Source: UBA4416 sp043718985 | Lineage (GTDB): Bacteria > Bacteroidota > Bacteroidia > B-17B0 > Aurantibacillaceae | Direction: 5' to 3' | Assembly: GCA_043718985.1 (NCBI GenBank) | Contig: JAYSUQ010000194.1 | Location: forward strand, 1-33,442 | DNA length: 33,442 bases | Shown here: positions 1 to 9,271 of the stretch, in pieces | Position numbering within the stretch: position 1 is the first letter of the stretch | How the letters are laid out: the number at the start of each line of letters is the position of its first letter | Program-made: the position numbers and the translations under genes | The notes under the pieces: model-generated | Told to the model about the DNA's origin: nothing | Databases searched by the model: none | What the model saw: the letters and a program-made list of their open reading frames with translations, nothing else

Positions 1-240
1 TAAAAAATCTAACAGAATTAAAGGTTCAAAAAACCTGTTCGTTTCCTTACCTAATTTCAGGCATTAATTGGACTAATTAATAAATATATTTGGTATTAAC
101 ACTAAACCACTAACAAGCCACTGATTTTTTGGTTGCTTATTTTGCGCTTTAATAAACTATTACAACATTATTTTTTTGTAATTTAAACTATTATAAAATT
201 ATGTAGTCAAACCCATACATTAATTTAAACAATACTCACA

Positions 241-1043
241 ATGAAAAAAACAGTATTAATTTTTACTGCAATTATTTATACATTAACAATTAAAGCCCAG
301 CTATCAGGAACAGCATTGGCACTTTATAACGAATGTTATAATGCAGATGTTTTACAGGGGCAGTATGCTATAAATAATGGCGTTCAGGTTGTTGGAACCT
401 CCGATAATAAATCGTTTTATTTAAAATGGCTACCAACAGGCGCCACAGCATCGTTAACTCCAATGCTTGTTACATTACACGGTTCTAACGGGCGAGCGTT
501 TAACGAGTTTTTTAATTGGCACCAACGCGCACAGGCAAAAGGAGTTGGTATAATTGCACTACAGTGGTATAAAGGAGCCGCATCAAACAGTTATTTTAAT
601 GATGACACTATTTATAATTATATTAAAACAGCTTTAACCGCAGTAAATTATCCAGTAAACAAAGCACTGTACCACGGCTTTAGTAGAGGTTCTGCTCGTT
701 CTTATGCAATGTACAAATTTATGACTTATTATTTTGATTTACAAATTTATGACAAATTATATTTATTTAGCTATATAATTCTACAACAAACATAAATGAG
801 CTTGGTGTTAAAAAACAAATAACATTACACCCAAATCCTGCTAATGACGATGTAAGCGTTGATGTTTTGAATGACATTTGTACCATAATAATTTATAACC
901 AAATGGGTCAGAAAGTTAGAGAAGCCTTTAATATAACAGGGCAATATAAGTTTGATTGTTTAGGAATGGATAACGGAATCTATTTGGTTTCAGTTAAAAA
1001 CAATCATGTTTTTTCTAATCAAAAGTTGGTTATTGCAAAATAA
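241..1043 (+). pseudogene. Broken secreted alpha/beta-hydrolase with T9SS C-terminal tag
   Basis: The first part (241-795, 184 aa) begins with a signal peptide (MKKTVLIFTAIIYTLTIKAQ) and reads as an alpha/beta-hydrolase of the esterase or polyhydroxybutyrate-depolymerase sort. It has an oxyanion-type HGSNG (residues 80-84) and a nucleophile elbow GFSRGS with Ser148. The hydrolase sequence then stops near residue 160, dissolves into an AT-rich low-complexity stretch and ends at a stop at 793-795. The following 783-1043, in the +2-shifted frame, encodes a complete T9SS type A sorting domain (LHPNPANDDVSV, ending KLVIAK). The catalytic Asp/His region of the hydrolase is missing. I infer one ancestral secreted enzyme that suffered an internal deletion plus frame change. 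The alternative is a sequencing or assembly error, but the missing middle is too long for a single indel. It is probably non-functional. Confidence 0.75.
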
Positions 1044-1157
1044 TTTCGCGTAATGCTTTAAGGTTATTTAGATTACGGATAACCACAACTAGTGATATGA
1101 TTGGAGTAATAAAGTGATTTTTTGGAAGTAATTATTTTTATAACATTAAACTTGTAC

Positions 1158-1919
1158 ATGCAAAACACCTACTTTAAAAAGCTAATTAAAACCGCAAACA
1201 AAATTGAAATAGCAAACAAACAAAAATCTAATATTGCAGATTCGATTACTGAAGAGAATGAAATAAAATTTAGAGAGTTTAAATTATACTATACATTAAT
1301 ATTTAAAGGCTACAACGGGAGTAATTTTTGGTTTGTTTTTGATTGTGTTGGCACATCAATTTTTACGATATTGGCGTTATTAGCATTTGCAGGAAAAAAC
1401 GAAAGCAGTTGGTTTGTATACTTTAAAATAATTTCAGTTGTTGGGGCTATTTATTTTATGGTTAAACTATTTTTACTGCAACCGTTACTACACACACTCA
1501 ATTATTACTTGTATAAAAAATGGATAGTAAATAATTCGTTTACAATAATTGGGTGGCACAAATTAGCTAATAATTCTGATGTTTTACTTAACACATCGTG
1601 GTACAAAAACTGTAACATTATAATAACACTCGAGGCTAATTGCCCCCAAATTACTAAAGATTTAATTGCAGCTTCTTCTGTAATCTTTATAAACAACGCC
1701 AATTTTATACAAACGTGTTACTACGATGAAATAGAAAAATGGGAGTTGAAAGAGTGGATATTAAGTGGAAGTGCAAATAATACCACGTTAGGATGCGTGT
1801 ATAGATTTATTAAAAACGATTTAAATTTGATTAATAAAACATATGGCGGAATTACAGAACTAGAAATTAAAGCAAATGAAAACACCGGGTATGTAGGACA
1901 GCCAATGCCAAGCGATTAG
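1158..1919 (+). CDS. Hypothetical membrane protein with two transmembrane helices
   Basis: I do not recognise this family. From the ATG at 1158 the protein is 253 aa. A TTG at 1122 would add 12 residues, but the ATG is preferred as the commoner start. The N-terminal ~55 residues are charged and soluble. Two hydrophobic segments follow at about 58-78 (FWFVFDCVGTSIFTILALLA) and 86-108, joined by a short loop. The remaining ~145 residues are soluble, contain several Cys and Trp, and show no known motif. The topology suggests an inner-membrane protein with both ends on the same side. It stands alone downstream of a broken gene and converges on the next gene with a 13-bp gap, with no terminator hairpin visible. 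No function is proposed. Confidence 0.6.
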   Translation: MQNTYFKKLIKTANKIEIANKQKSNIADSITEENEIKFREFKLYYTLIFKGYNGSNFWFVFDCVGTSIFTILALLAFAGKNESSWFVYFKIISVVGAIYFMVKLFLLQPLLHTLNYYLYKKWIVNNSFTIIGWHKLANNSDVLLNTSWYKNCNIIITLEANCPQITKDLIAASSVIFINNANFIQTCYYDEIEKWELKEWILSGSANNTTLGCVYRFIKNDLNLINKTYGGITELEIKANENTGYVGQPMPSD

Positions 1920-1932
1920 TAGTTATATTAAA

Positions 1933-3489
1933 CTAATTGTTATTTATAAAATTAACAGGTAAAAAACCCCTATTTATAAAAAAGTAATTCGGGTTTTTCC
2001 AAGGAAACAAAAAAGCCCCATCAATTAACTCGTCATTTTTTTTAGTCACAAATCCTTCAGCAGAAATGGTATAGGAAATAAATTTTTTATCACTCGGTTT
2101 TCTTAATAATTTATACTTATTAAAAAAATAATTTTCGTTGTTTTTTGCAAAATTTTTACGGTGCTCGTAAAACGAAACACTTGTGTTGCCGTTAAAATGC
2201 CTAACCACAAAGTCGTAAATGTTGGGGTAATACACGTTAATTTTTCGAGGTAATAATGTATTCCACTCAACTTTATTAGTTGCTATATTAAAGTTGGATA
2301 CAAACACCTCTAAAAATTGCCCACCAGCACCGTGTTCATAAACACTAATTAAATTACCGTCAACTAAGTTTTCACTAAAAAGTTTAAAATATTTTGATGT
2401 AGGATGCCTGTTACTTGATAAATAGGTGTGCATCAACTTTTGCTGCATTTTTTCGCTTAAAACAACTAATGTATCAAGTAAAATTTTATCGTTTTTTAAA
2501 TCAAAACGCTTATAGTACATTGCTTTTTTACCAATTAATACAAAGTTTTGATCATCAACATCAACCATACTATACATTAATAATTGTGTGCTTGTAATTG
2601 ATTTTATAATGGGCATCATTACAAATGGGTAATAAAAACCTTTTTGCGTAATGCTCTTGTTTATGGGGTTAACAAAAAAAAGTGTAATACTATCTTTTCT
2701 AAATTGTTGATTGTATTTTAATGGCCCTATGTTTAATGGCAAAATGGTATCGTTTATTTTTCTAAATACGCTTTGAAAAATTATATTTCCATTCATATCG
2801 AAACTACCAGAAGAAACAAATTTCCATGGGTAATAAATTAGTTGATTTAAATTATCAACATCGGCAATTATGTTTTCATCTGTTTTGGCATTCAGCGTTG
2901 GCATATCATAATCCCAAATTTTGTTTAAATTTTTATCTAGCAAAATACATTTATCTTTACAAAAACCGTTTTTAAAAATTCGGTTAACATGAACTAAAAT
3001 ACTTTTTTTGTTAGTTGAATATATTTTATAATCACACCTTTCAAGGTCGTTGTTGGCATAACTAGTTTTATCAATTACAAAAGCCTCAGACACATAACCA
3101 TTATAACTAATGATTTTTCCTAATAAAATTTTACCGCTTTCGCCAACAGCTGTAAACAATAAATTAATTTGGTTTTTTGCTTGTATAAATTCAAAACTAT
3201 TACTTGCAGGGTTTATCCCTTCTTTAAAAATTTTAGATAAAAATAAGCAAGTATCAAATAAGGGTTTAGATTTAACAGAACCATGTTTCGATACATAAAA
3301 ATCGAGCACGCCACTTGGGTTTAATTTACTACTAACAACAAACAAGTTAGAATCGGTGTGGGCAATTATTTTAATTAATTGTTTATTGCCACCAATAGTC
3401 ATGTTACTAGAGGTTTCATTTTTTTGGCAAAACAAATTGATGTTAAAAATAATACAACATAACAACGCTAACGCTAAATTATTTAACAT
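1933..3489 (-). CDS. Secreted protein of unknown function, coupled to icmF
   Basis: The 518-aa protein starts with a hydrophobic signal peptide (residues 1 to about 21, ending NINLFCQ) and no other membrane segment, so it should be exported to the periplasm or beyond. A lipobox is not evident. The body is rich in short beta-strand-like, Tyr/Phe/Asn-rich segments such as IIAHTDSNLFVVSS, which recalls a beta-propeller or WD-like fold, but no diagnostic repeat can be assigned. No T9SS tag is present; it ends FINNN. Its ATG (3487-3489) overlaps the stop of the upstream icmF gene by one base (TAATG), so it should be translated by coupling from the same mRNA. That link to a cytoplasmic acyl-CoA mutase is unexplained. 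The family is unknown to me. Confidence 0.7.
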   Translation of the reverse strand: MLNNLALALLCCIIFNINLFCQKNETSSNMTIGGNKQLIKIIAHTDSNLFVVSSKLNPSGVLDFYVSKHGSVKSKPLFDTCLFLSKIFKEGINPASNSFEFIQAKNQINLLFTAVGESGKILLGKIISYNGYVSEAFVIDKTSYANNDLERCDYKIYSTNKKSILVHVNRIFKNGFCKDKCILLDKNLNKIWDYDMPTLNAKTDENIIADVDNLNQLIYYPWKFVSSGSFDMNGNIIFQSVFRKINDTILPLNIGPLKYNQQFRKDSITLFFVNPINKSITQKGFYYPFVMMPIIKSITSTQLLMYSMVDVDDQNFVLIGKKAMYYKRFDLKNDKILLDTLVVLSEKMQQKLMHTYLSSNRHPTSKYFKLFSENLVDGNLISVYEHGAGGQFLEVFVSNFNIATNKVEWNTLLPRKINVYYPNIYDFVVRHFNGNTSVSFYEHRKNFAKNNENYFFNKYKLLRKPSDKKFISYTISAEGFVTKKNDELIDGAFLFPWKNPNYFFINRGFLPVNFINNN

Positions 3490-6400
3490 TACATATTCCT
3501 TCTATACTGTCCACCAACCTCAAACAAGCAATTAGTAATTTGCCCTAAGCTCATGTACTTAACAGCTTCCATCAATTCATTAAAAATATTTTTGTTTTGT
3601 ATGGCAGCGTGTTGCAAATTTTTAATCATTTCTGTTTGTTTGGTAACGTGTGCTTTATGCAGTTCGGCAAGCATTGTAATTTGATATTCTTTTTCTTGAG
3701 GAGTAGAGCGAATAACTTCGCTTGGTATAACAGTTGGGCTGCCTTTGCTTGATAAAAAGGTGTTTACGCCAATAATAGGATATTCGCCATTGTGTTTAAG
3801 GGTTTCGTAGTACAAACTTTCTTCTTGTATTTGTCCGCGTTGGTACATTGTTTCCATTGCACCTAGCACACCACCACGTTCCGATATTCTATCAAACTCT
3901 GTTAACACCGCCTCTTCTACTAAGTCGGTTAGTTCTTCAATAATAAAAGAGCCCTGTAATGGATTTTCATTTTTTGCTAAACCTAATTCACGGTTAATAA
4001 TTAACTGTATGGCCATTGCTCTTCTAACCGATTCTTCGGTTGGTGTTGTAATAGCTTCATCATATGCATTGGTGTGTAACGAATTACAGTTATCGTAAAT
4101 TGCATACAAGGCTTGTAAGGTTGTGCGTATGTCGTTAAAATCAATTTCTTGTGCATGCAAACTTCGTCCACTTGTTTGTATGTGGTATTTCAACATCTGA
4201 CTTCTTTCGTTGCCACCGTAACGTAATTTCATAGCCTTAGCCCATATACGACGGCTTACACGGCCTATTACACTATACTCAGGATCAATACCATTACTAA
4301 AAAAGAACGATAAATTTGGTGCAAAATCATCAATATTCATTCCGCGTGATAAATAATATTCAACGAAAGTGAACCCGTTTGCCAGTGTAAAAGCAAGTTG
4401 AGAGATAGGATTAGCTCCAGCCTCTGCAATATGGTAACCGCTAATACTTACCGAATAAAAATTACGAACACCTTTATCAATAAAATATTGTTGCACATCG
4501 CCCATCACGCGCAAGCTAAATTCAGTACTAAAAATGCAGGTGTTTTGTGCTTGGTCTTCTTTTAAAATATCGGCTTGCACCGTACCACGCACTTGTGTTA
4601 ATGTTTTTGCTTTAATGGTTTCATACACGTCGCTTGGCAAAACCATATCGCCTGTAACGCCTAATAATAATAAACCTAAGCCATTGTTACCATCGGGCAA
4701 ATCGCCTTGGTAAGTTGGGCGAGTAGTGCCTTTAGTTTTATAAATGGCAGCAATTTTTTGTTCAACTTCATTTTCTAAGTTGTTTTCTTTAATATAAAAC
4801 TCGCATTGTTGGTCAATGGCCGCATTCATAAAAAAGGCGGCTAGGGTAGGGGCGGGGCCGTTTATAGTCATTGATACGGATGTTTTAGGATCGGCTAAAT
4901 TAAAACCAGAGTATAGTTTTTTAGCATCGTCTAAGCAACAAATACTTACACCACTATTACCCACTTTTCCATAAATATCGGGGCGGTAATCGGGATCGTT
5001 GCCATAAAGGGTAACACTATCAAAAGCTGTACTTAAACGCGCAGCGGGCAAGCCCTTACTTACATAATGAAATCGTTTGTTTGTTCTCTCTGGTCCACCT
5101 TCGCCAGCAAACATTCGGGTTGGGTCTTCGCCCTCTCGTTTAAACGGGTAAATACCAGCGGTGTAAGGAAAATCGCCAGGAAAGTTTTCTTGTAAGTTCC
5201 ATTTTAAAATGTCGCCCCAAGCGGTGTATTTAGGCGAAGCTATTTTTGGTATTTGACTATGCGAAAGGGATTCGTAGTGAGTAGAAATTTTAATAACTTT
5301 ATCACGCACTTTAAATTCGTAAAACTCATTACTCCATAATTTTTTCTTTGCTTCCCAACCCTCTATTACTAATAAATTTCGAGGATCTAAATCTAATTTT
5401 GTTTTTTCAAATACTTCGTTTAAACTTTTTACTAAAACATCTTTACCATCTATTTTCGATTCCGAAATGGTTTCGATGGTTTTATTGATACCAAATAATT
5501 TTTGAGCAACCTCACTTTGCTGATTAGCCCGTTTATCGTAACCGCGGTTGTTTTCGCTAATTTCTGATAAGTAACGGGTTTTTGCTGGCGGAATAATATA
5601 AATTTTCTCGCTCATTTCTTCCGTTATAAAAAACTCCGATTTTAAACTTGTATCGCCTGTTTTTTCTACCATTTTATTCATTACCGCTTTGTATAAACGA
5701 TTCATACCAGGGTCGTTAAATTGTGATGCAATGGTACCAAACACCGGAATGTTTTCATCGGCAATTTCCCATAAATTATGGTTGCGTTTATATTGTTTTT
5801 TCACATCGCGCATGGCATCTAATGCACCACGCTTATCAAATTTATTAAGCGCAATAATATCAGCAAAATCAAGCATGTCAATTTTTTCGAGTTGCGTTGG
5901 CGCACCAAATTCAGGCGTCATTACATACAAACTCATGTTGCTATGTTCAATAATTTCGGTATCGCTTTGGCCTATGCCCGATGTTTCTAAAATTATTAAA
6001 TCGAAGTTAGCAGCCTTACAAATATTTACAGCGTCTTGCACATATTTACTAAGCGCTAAGTTGCTTTGGCGTGTAGCCAACGAGCGCATGTAAACTCTAT
6101 CGTTTTTTATGGCATTCATGCGAATACGATCGCCTAACAACGCACCACCTGTTTTTCGTTTAGATGGATCGACAGAAATTATAGCAATTTGTTTGCTTGG
6201 AAAATCAATTAAAAACCTACGAACCAACTCATCAACCAAGCTCGATTTGCCCGAACCTCCAGTGCCAGTAATACCCAAAACAGGTGTTGTGTTATTGTGT
6301 TGTAAAAGTGTTTTAAATTTATTAGTAAATTCTTCGTTATGGTTTTCGGCATAAGAAATAATTTGACCAATGGCTTTTTGATTTTTTGATTTTAGTTCTG

Positions 6401-6881
6401 CGGTTACGCGTTCAATTTCTTTATCATTTTTTGGTTGTAAAGAGGTTGGCGTATCACATTGGCGCAACAAATCATTTATCATACCTTGCAATCCCATTGA
6501 GCGCCCATCGTCGGGCGAATAAATTCGGGTAATGCCATAGGCGTGCAACTCTGCAATTTCGGTTGGTAGTATTACGCCACCACCACCACCAAACAATTTA
6601 ATGTGTTGGCAGTTTTGTTCTTTTAACAAATCGTACATGTATTTAAAATATTCTACGTGTCCGCCTTGATAGCTGGTAACGGCAATGGCGTTAGCGTCTT
6701 CTTGTATAGCGCAATTTATAACTTCTTGTGCGCTTCTATCGTGGCCTAAGTGTATAACTTCAGCGCCACTTGCTTGTATAATGCGGCGCATTATGTTAAT
6801 TGCAGCGTCGTGTCCGTCAAATAAAGCTGCGGCAGTTACTATTCGTATTTTGTGTTTAGATTGGTATGGTGTAGTTTCCAT
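3489..6881 (-). CDS. icmF: Fused isobutyryl-CoA mutase IcmF (B12 domain, G-protein chaperone, mutase)
   Basis: This 1130-aa fusion has the IcmF domain order. The N-terminal cobalamin-binding domain carries FDGHDAAINIMRR, with His24 as the expected lower axial Co ligand, and GGGGG at 98-102. A MeaI/MeaB-like GTPase follows with P-loop GTGGSGKSS (206-214), VDPSKRKTGGALLGDR and the guanine-specificity motif NKFD (346-349). The C-terminal catalytic barrel contains SGYH (His817). Specificity residues are the isobutyryl type: Phe591 in RMFAG replaces the Tyr of methylmalonyl-CoA mutase, and Gln779 in AQNTC replaces its Arg. The expected reaction is adenosylcobalamin-dependent interconversion of isobutyryl-CoA and n-butyryl-CoA, with the GTPase domain gating cofactor loading; related branched acyl-CoAs are possible. 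It is a cytoplasmic enzyme of branched-chain acyl-CoA metabolism. A secreted-protein gene is translationally coupled downstream. Confidence 0.95.
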   Translation of the reverse strand: METTPYQSKHKIRIVTAAALFDGHDAAINIMRRIIQASGAEVIHLGHDRSAQEVINCAIQEDANAIAVTSYQGGHVEYFKYMYDLLKEQNCQHIKLFGGGGGVILPTEIAELHAYGITRIYSPDDGRSMGLQGMINDLLRQCDTPTSLQPKNDKEIERVTAELKSKNQKAIGQIISYAENHNEEFTNKFKTLLQHNNTTPVLGITGTGGSGKSSLVDELVRRFLIDFPSKQIAIISVDPSKRKTGGALLGDRIRMNAIKNDRVYMRSLATRQSNLALSKYVQDAVNICKAANFDLIILETSGIGQSDTEIIEHSNMSLYVMTPEFGAPTQLEKIDMLDFADIIALNKFDKRGALDAMRDVKKQYKRNHNLWEIADENIPVFGTIASQFNDPGMNRLYKAVMNKMVEKTGDTSLKSEFFITEEMSEKIYIIPPAKTRYLSEISENNRGYDKRANQQSEVAQKLFGINKTIETISESKIDGKDVLVKSLNEVFEKTKLDLDPRNLLVIEGWEAKKKLWSNEFYEFKVRDKVIKISTHYESLSHSQIPKIASPKYTAWGDILKWNLQENFPGDFPYTAGIYPFKREGEDPTRMFAGEGGPERTNKRFHYVSKGLPAARLSTAFDSVTLYGNDPDYRPDIYGKVGNSGVSICCLDDAKKLYSGFNLADPKTSVSMTINGPAPTLAAFFMNAAIDQQCEFYIKENNLENEVEQKIAAIYKTKGTTRPTYQGDLPDGNNGLGLLLLGVTGDMVLPSDVYETIKAKTLTQVRGTVQADILKEDQAQNTCIFSTEFSLRVMGDVQQYFIDKGVRNFYSVSISGYHIAEAGANPISQLAFTLANGFTFVEYYLSRGMNIDDFAPNLSFFFSNGIDPEYSVIGRVSRRIWAKAMKLRYGGNERSQMLKYHIQTSGRSLHAQEIDFNDIRTTLQALYAIYDNCNSLHTNAYDEAITTPTEESVRRAMAIQLIINRELGLAKNENPLQGSFIIEELTDLVEEAVLTEFDRISERGGVLGAMETMYQRGQIQEESLYYETLKHNGEYPIIGVNTFLSSKGSPTVIPSEVIRSTPQEKEYQITMLAELHKAHVTKQTEMIKNLQHAAIQNKNIFNELMEAVKYMSLGQITNCLFEVGGQYRRNM

Positions 6882-6989
6882 AGGGAAAATGATTTAAAAT
6901 TAAAAGCCTAATATAAGATTTTTTATGTTTTTAAGGCAGTTGTTTAAGCGATAAATTGTAGGGTTATTTTAATTATTTTTAAATTACTA

Positions 6990-7466
6990 ATGAGCCAAAT
7001 AAAAATATTTACAGATGGTAGTTGCCACACCCAGCAATGCGTTGGCGCTTGGGCTGCTATTGTTTTTATTAATGATACAAAAACGGTGCTATCAAATGTA
7101 GAACAAAACACAACCCATAACCGAATGGAAATAGTAGCCGTAATTAAAGCTGTTGAATTTATTGTGGAGCAACACCAGGCATTAAAAATTGAAGTAGTGT
7201 CGGACAGCCAATATGTAGTTGGGCTTTTAAATCGAAAACAAAAGTTTGAATCGCAAAACTACCTCACTAAAAAAGGTAACGATATACGAAATGTAGATTT
7301 AGTAAAGCAACTTTTAAGCTATACTGATAAACTACAAATTACATTTACTAAAATTAAAGCTCATCAGCAAAAAACAAATCAAACGCAGTATAATATTGAA
7401 GCTGATTTAATGTGCAGAAGATTGGTTCGCTTAGCCGTTTTAAAAAACGAAAAAAGCCTAATGTAA
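6990..7466 (+). CDS. rnhA: Ribonuclease HI family protein
   Basis: The 158-aa protein has the RNase H fold and the four acidic residues of the type 1 active site in order: Asp in IFTDGSC (about residue 9), Glu in HNRMEIVAV, Asp in VSDSQYV, and Asp in NIEADLMCRR. The length matches bacterial RNase HI. It should hydrolyse RNA in RNA-DNA hybrids, including R-loops and Okazaki primers, in the cytoplasm. The last part differs from E. coli RNase HI (IKAHQQ rather than a longer handle region), so it may be one of the RNase HI-like paralogues common in this phylum. It is divergent from icmF (108-bp gap). Its final codons (K S L M stop) form the left arm of the terminator at 7453-7484. Confidence 0.85.
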   Translation: MSQIKIFTDGSCHTQQCVGAWAAIVFINDTKTVLSNVEQNTTHNRMEIVAVIKAVEFIVEQHQALKIEVVSDSQYVVGLLNRKQKFESQNYLTKKGNDIRNVDLVKQLLSYTDKLQITFTKIKAHQQKTNQTQYNIEADLMCRRLVRLAVLKNEKSLM

Positions 7467-7484
7467 TTAATCACATTAGGCTTT
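7453..7484. terminator. Bidirectional intrinsic terminator overlapping the rnhA stop
   Basis: A perfect 12-bp stem, AAAGCCTAATGT / ACATTAGGCTTT, encloses an 8-base loop (7465-7472). On the minus strand it is followed by a strong T-tract (TTTTTTCGTTTTTT), so it should end the minus-strand 82-aa gene efficiently. On the plus strand the right arm ends in TTT followed by AATATTT, a weaker tail. The left arm contains the last four rnhA codons and the first base of its stop, so it constrains the C-terminal sequence of that protein. Confidence 0.85.
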
Positions 7485-7500
7485 AATATTTAAGTAGTTA

Positions 7501-7749
7501 TTACGCTTTTTTTTCGTCGTTGCCCATTAATTCGTCCATTTTTTCGGTTGCAGATGCTTTTAACTCCGCCGCTTTTTCTTTAGTAGCATCCCAAGCTAAT
7601 TCAGCCTTATCTTCAATTTTATCCATTGCAACCTCAGCCTTATCCTTCATTTCATCAAAAGCAACTTCGGCTTTATCTTTTATTTCTTCAAGCGAGTTTT
7701 TTAATTTATCAAAAAAGCCTGCTTCTTCTGGTGTGTTTTGGTTTTCCAT
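7501..7749 (-). CDS. Small charged helical protein with 11-residue repeats
   Basis: The 82-aa protein is almost entirely Ala, Glu, Asp and Lys and has no signal peptide or hydrophobic segment. After a 17-residue lead it is built from consecutive 11-residue units: EEIKDKAEVAF, DEMKDKAEVAM, DKIEDKAELAW, DATKEKAAELK. Such hendecads form long amphipathic helices, as in LEA group 3 proteins, apolipoproteins and some stress-associated small proteins. I infer a cytoplasmic amphipathic helix that may bind membrane surfaces or protect proteins under stress; the family cannot be named with confidence. It converges on rnhA through the terminator at 7453-7484, and its upstream region (7750-7970) is shared divergently with the M16 peptidase gene. 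The low-complexity plus-strand frame opposite it is a shadow. Confidence 0.8.
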   Translation of the reverse strand: MENQNTPEEAGFFDKLKNSLEEIKDKAEVAFDEMKDKAEVAMDKIEDKAELAWDATKEKAAELKASATEKMDELMGNDEKKA

Positions 7750-7970
7750 GAGTTCTAATTTTTAGGTTTGTTTAGTTAATAAAGTTAGCGTTTATTTAGT
7801 TGATAGTTTTTACATTAATTGTTAAATTTTTATTATTAAAACTCATTTAATTAAACATAACATTTTAAGTAATTGCAAAACTAAAATGTGTTTAAAGTAA
7901 CCTTAACAGAGTAACAACTACCGCAATAAGTTGTATATTTAATTACTAAAAAAATGCAGCTTATTAAACT

Positions 7971-9221
7971 ATGATACAATTCGAAAAATTTAAACTTAAA
8001 AACAATTTAACCGTAATCGTGCATCAAGATAAAAGCACGCCAATGGCTTGTATAAACATTTTATACGACGTTGGAGCGCGCGATGAAGATGAAAGTAAAA
8101 CGGGCTTTGCGCATTTGTTTGAGCATTTAATGTTTGGTGGCAGTGTTAATATTCCTAATTACGATGAACCATTACAGTTGGTAGGTGGCGAAAACAACGC
8201 CTTTACAACTAACGATATAACAAACTATTATTGTACTGTGCCCACCGAAAACTTAGAAACCGCTATGTGGCTTGAAAGCGATCGCATGTTAAGTTTAGCG
8301 TTTGATAAAAAAAGCTTGGGAGTGCAACGAAGCGTAGTAATAGAAGAATTTAAACAACGCTATTTAAACCAGCCTTATGGCGATGTTTGGTTGTTGTTGC
8401 GACCATTAATATACAAAGTGCACCCATATAAGTGGGCAACTATTGGCAAAGAAATTAAGCACATTGAAGATGCAACCATGCAAGATGTGAAACAGTTTTT
8501 TAAAAAACATTATACACCAAGTAATGCCATAATGGTTATTGCAGGTAATGTTGAGTTTGATAACGTTAAGCAGCTATGCGAAAAATGGTTTGAAACAATA
8601 CCCGCAGTTGATAAGCCATTAAGAAACTTACCAATTGAGCCCGAACAAACAGAATACCGAAGTTTAACAGTTGAGCGTGATGTGCCAATAAACTCTATTT
8701 ACAGAGCATACCGCATGTGCGCGCGCAACGACGAAGAGTACCATACAATAGATATGTTAAGCGATATTTTGTCGCGAGGAAACTCTTCGCGGATGTATAA
8801 AACACTAATAAAAGATAAGCAGTTGTTTAGCGACTTAAACGCCTACGTAATGGGCGATTTTGACAAGGGATTGTTTGTAATAAGTGGCAAAGTTAATGAT
8901 GGCGTAACTATTGCCGATGCCGAAGCAGGTATTGATGCAGAGATTGAAAAAATACAAACCGAATTAATAAGCAACGAAGAATTACAAAAATGTAAAAACA
9001 AAGTTGAATCAACAGTTACTTACAGCGAAATTGATGTGTTAAATAAAGCAACAAATTTAGCCATATCAGAGTTGTTGGGCGATGCCGATTTAATTAACCA
9101 AGAAATTACAAATTACCAAAAAGTAACAGCTCAAAAAATAAAAGAACAGGCTAATAAAATTTTGCGTAAAACCAATTGTAGCACTTTGTTTTATTTAAAA
9201 AAACCAACGGTTAATTTATAG
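7971..9221 (+). CDS. M16 family zinc metallopeptidase
   Basis: The 416-aa protein is a single M16 (insulinase/pitrilysin/processing-peptidase) unit of two ~200-aa lobes. The inverted zinc motif HLFEH (His48, Glu51, His52) is intact, and the third ligand is expected at Glu125/Glu126 in VVIEEFKQR. The second lobe has the Arg/Tyr-rich segment (SIYRAYRM) that helps hold substrate. No signal peptide is visible, so it is probably cytoplasmic, unlike many Bacteroidota M16 enzymes, which are exported and come as a gene pair. No partner subunit lies beside it here. It probably cleaves peptides. It heads a co-directional run with the CoaD-like gene (50-bp gap) and the subtilase (12-bp gap). Confidence 0.9.
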   Translation: MIQFEKFKLKNNLTVIVHQDKSTPMACINILYDVGARDEDESKTGFAHLFEHLMFGGSVNIPNYDEPLQLVGGENNAFTTNDITNYYCTVPTENLETAMWLESDRMLSLAFDKKSLGVQRSVVIEEFKQRYLNQPYGDVWLLLRPLIYKVHPYKWATIGKEIKHIEDATMQDVKQFFKKHYTPSNAIMVIAGNVEFDNVKQLCEKWFETIPAVDKPLRNLPIEPEQTEYRSLTVERDVPINSIYRAYRMCARNDEEYHTIDMLSDILSRGNSSRMYKTLIKDKQLFSDLNAYVMGDFDKGLFVISGKVNDGVTIADAEAGIDAEIEKIQTELISNEELQKCKNKVESTVTYSEIDVLNKATNLAISELLGDADLINQEITNYQKVTAQKIKEQANKILRKTNCSTLFYLKKPTVNL

Positions 9222-9271
9222 TTTTATTTTTAAATGCATTAAATTAAACCTAACGTATTCTTAATAAAAAA

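Noticed and set aside
85..92. TATATTTG matching the -7 box upstream of the broken hydrolase
   Set aside because: The nearest TTG is only 14 bp upstream and the box is about 150 bp before the ATG; too weak to call as the gene's promoter.
5689..6354. Plus-strand frames opposite icmF
   Set aside because: They lie wholly inside the well-supported GTPase-domain coding sequence and have no recognisable content.
7520..7765. 81-aa plus-strand frame rich in Ser/Ala opposite the helical-repeat gene
   Set aside because: It is the mirror of a low-complexity Ala/Glu/Lys repeat on the other strand; no initiation signal or family similarity.
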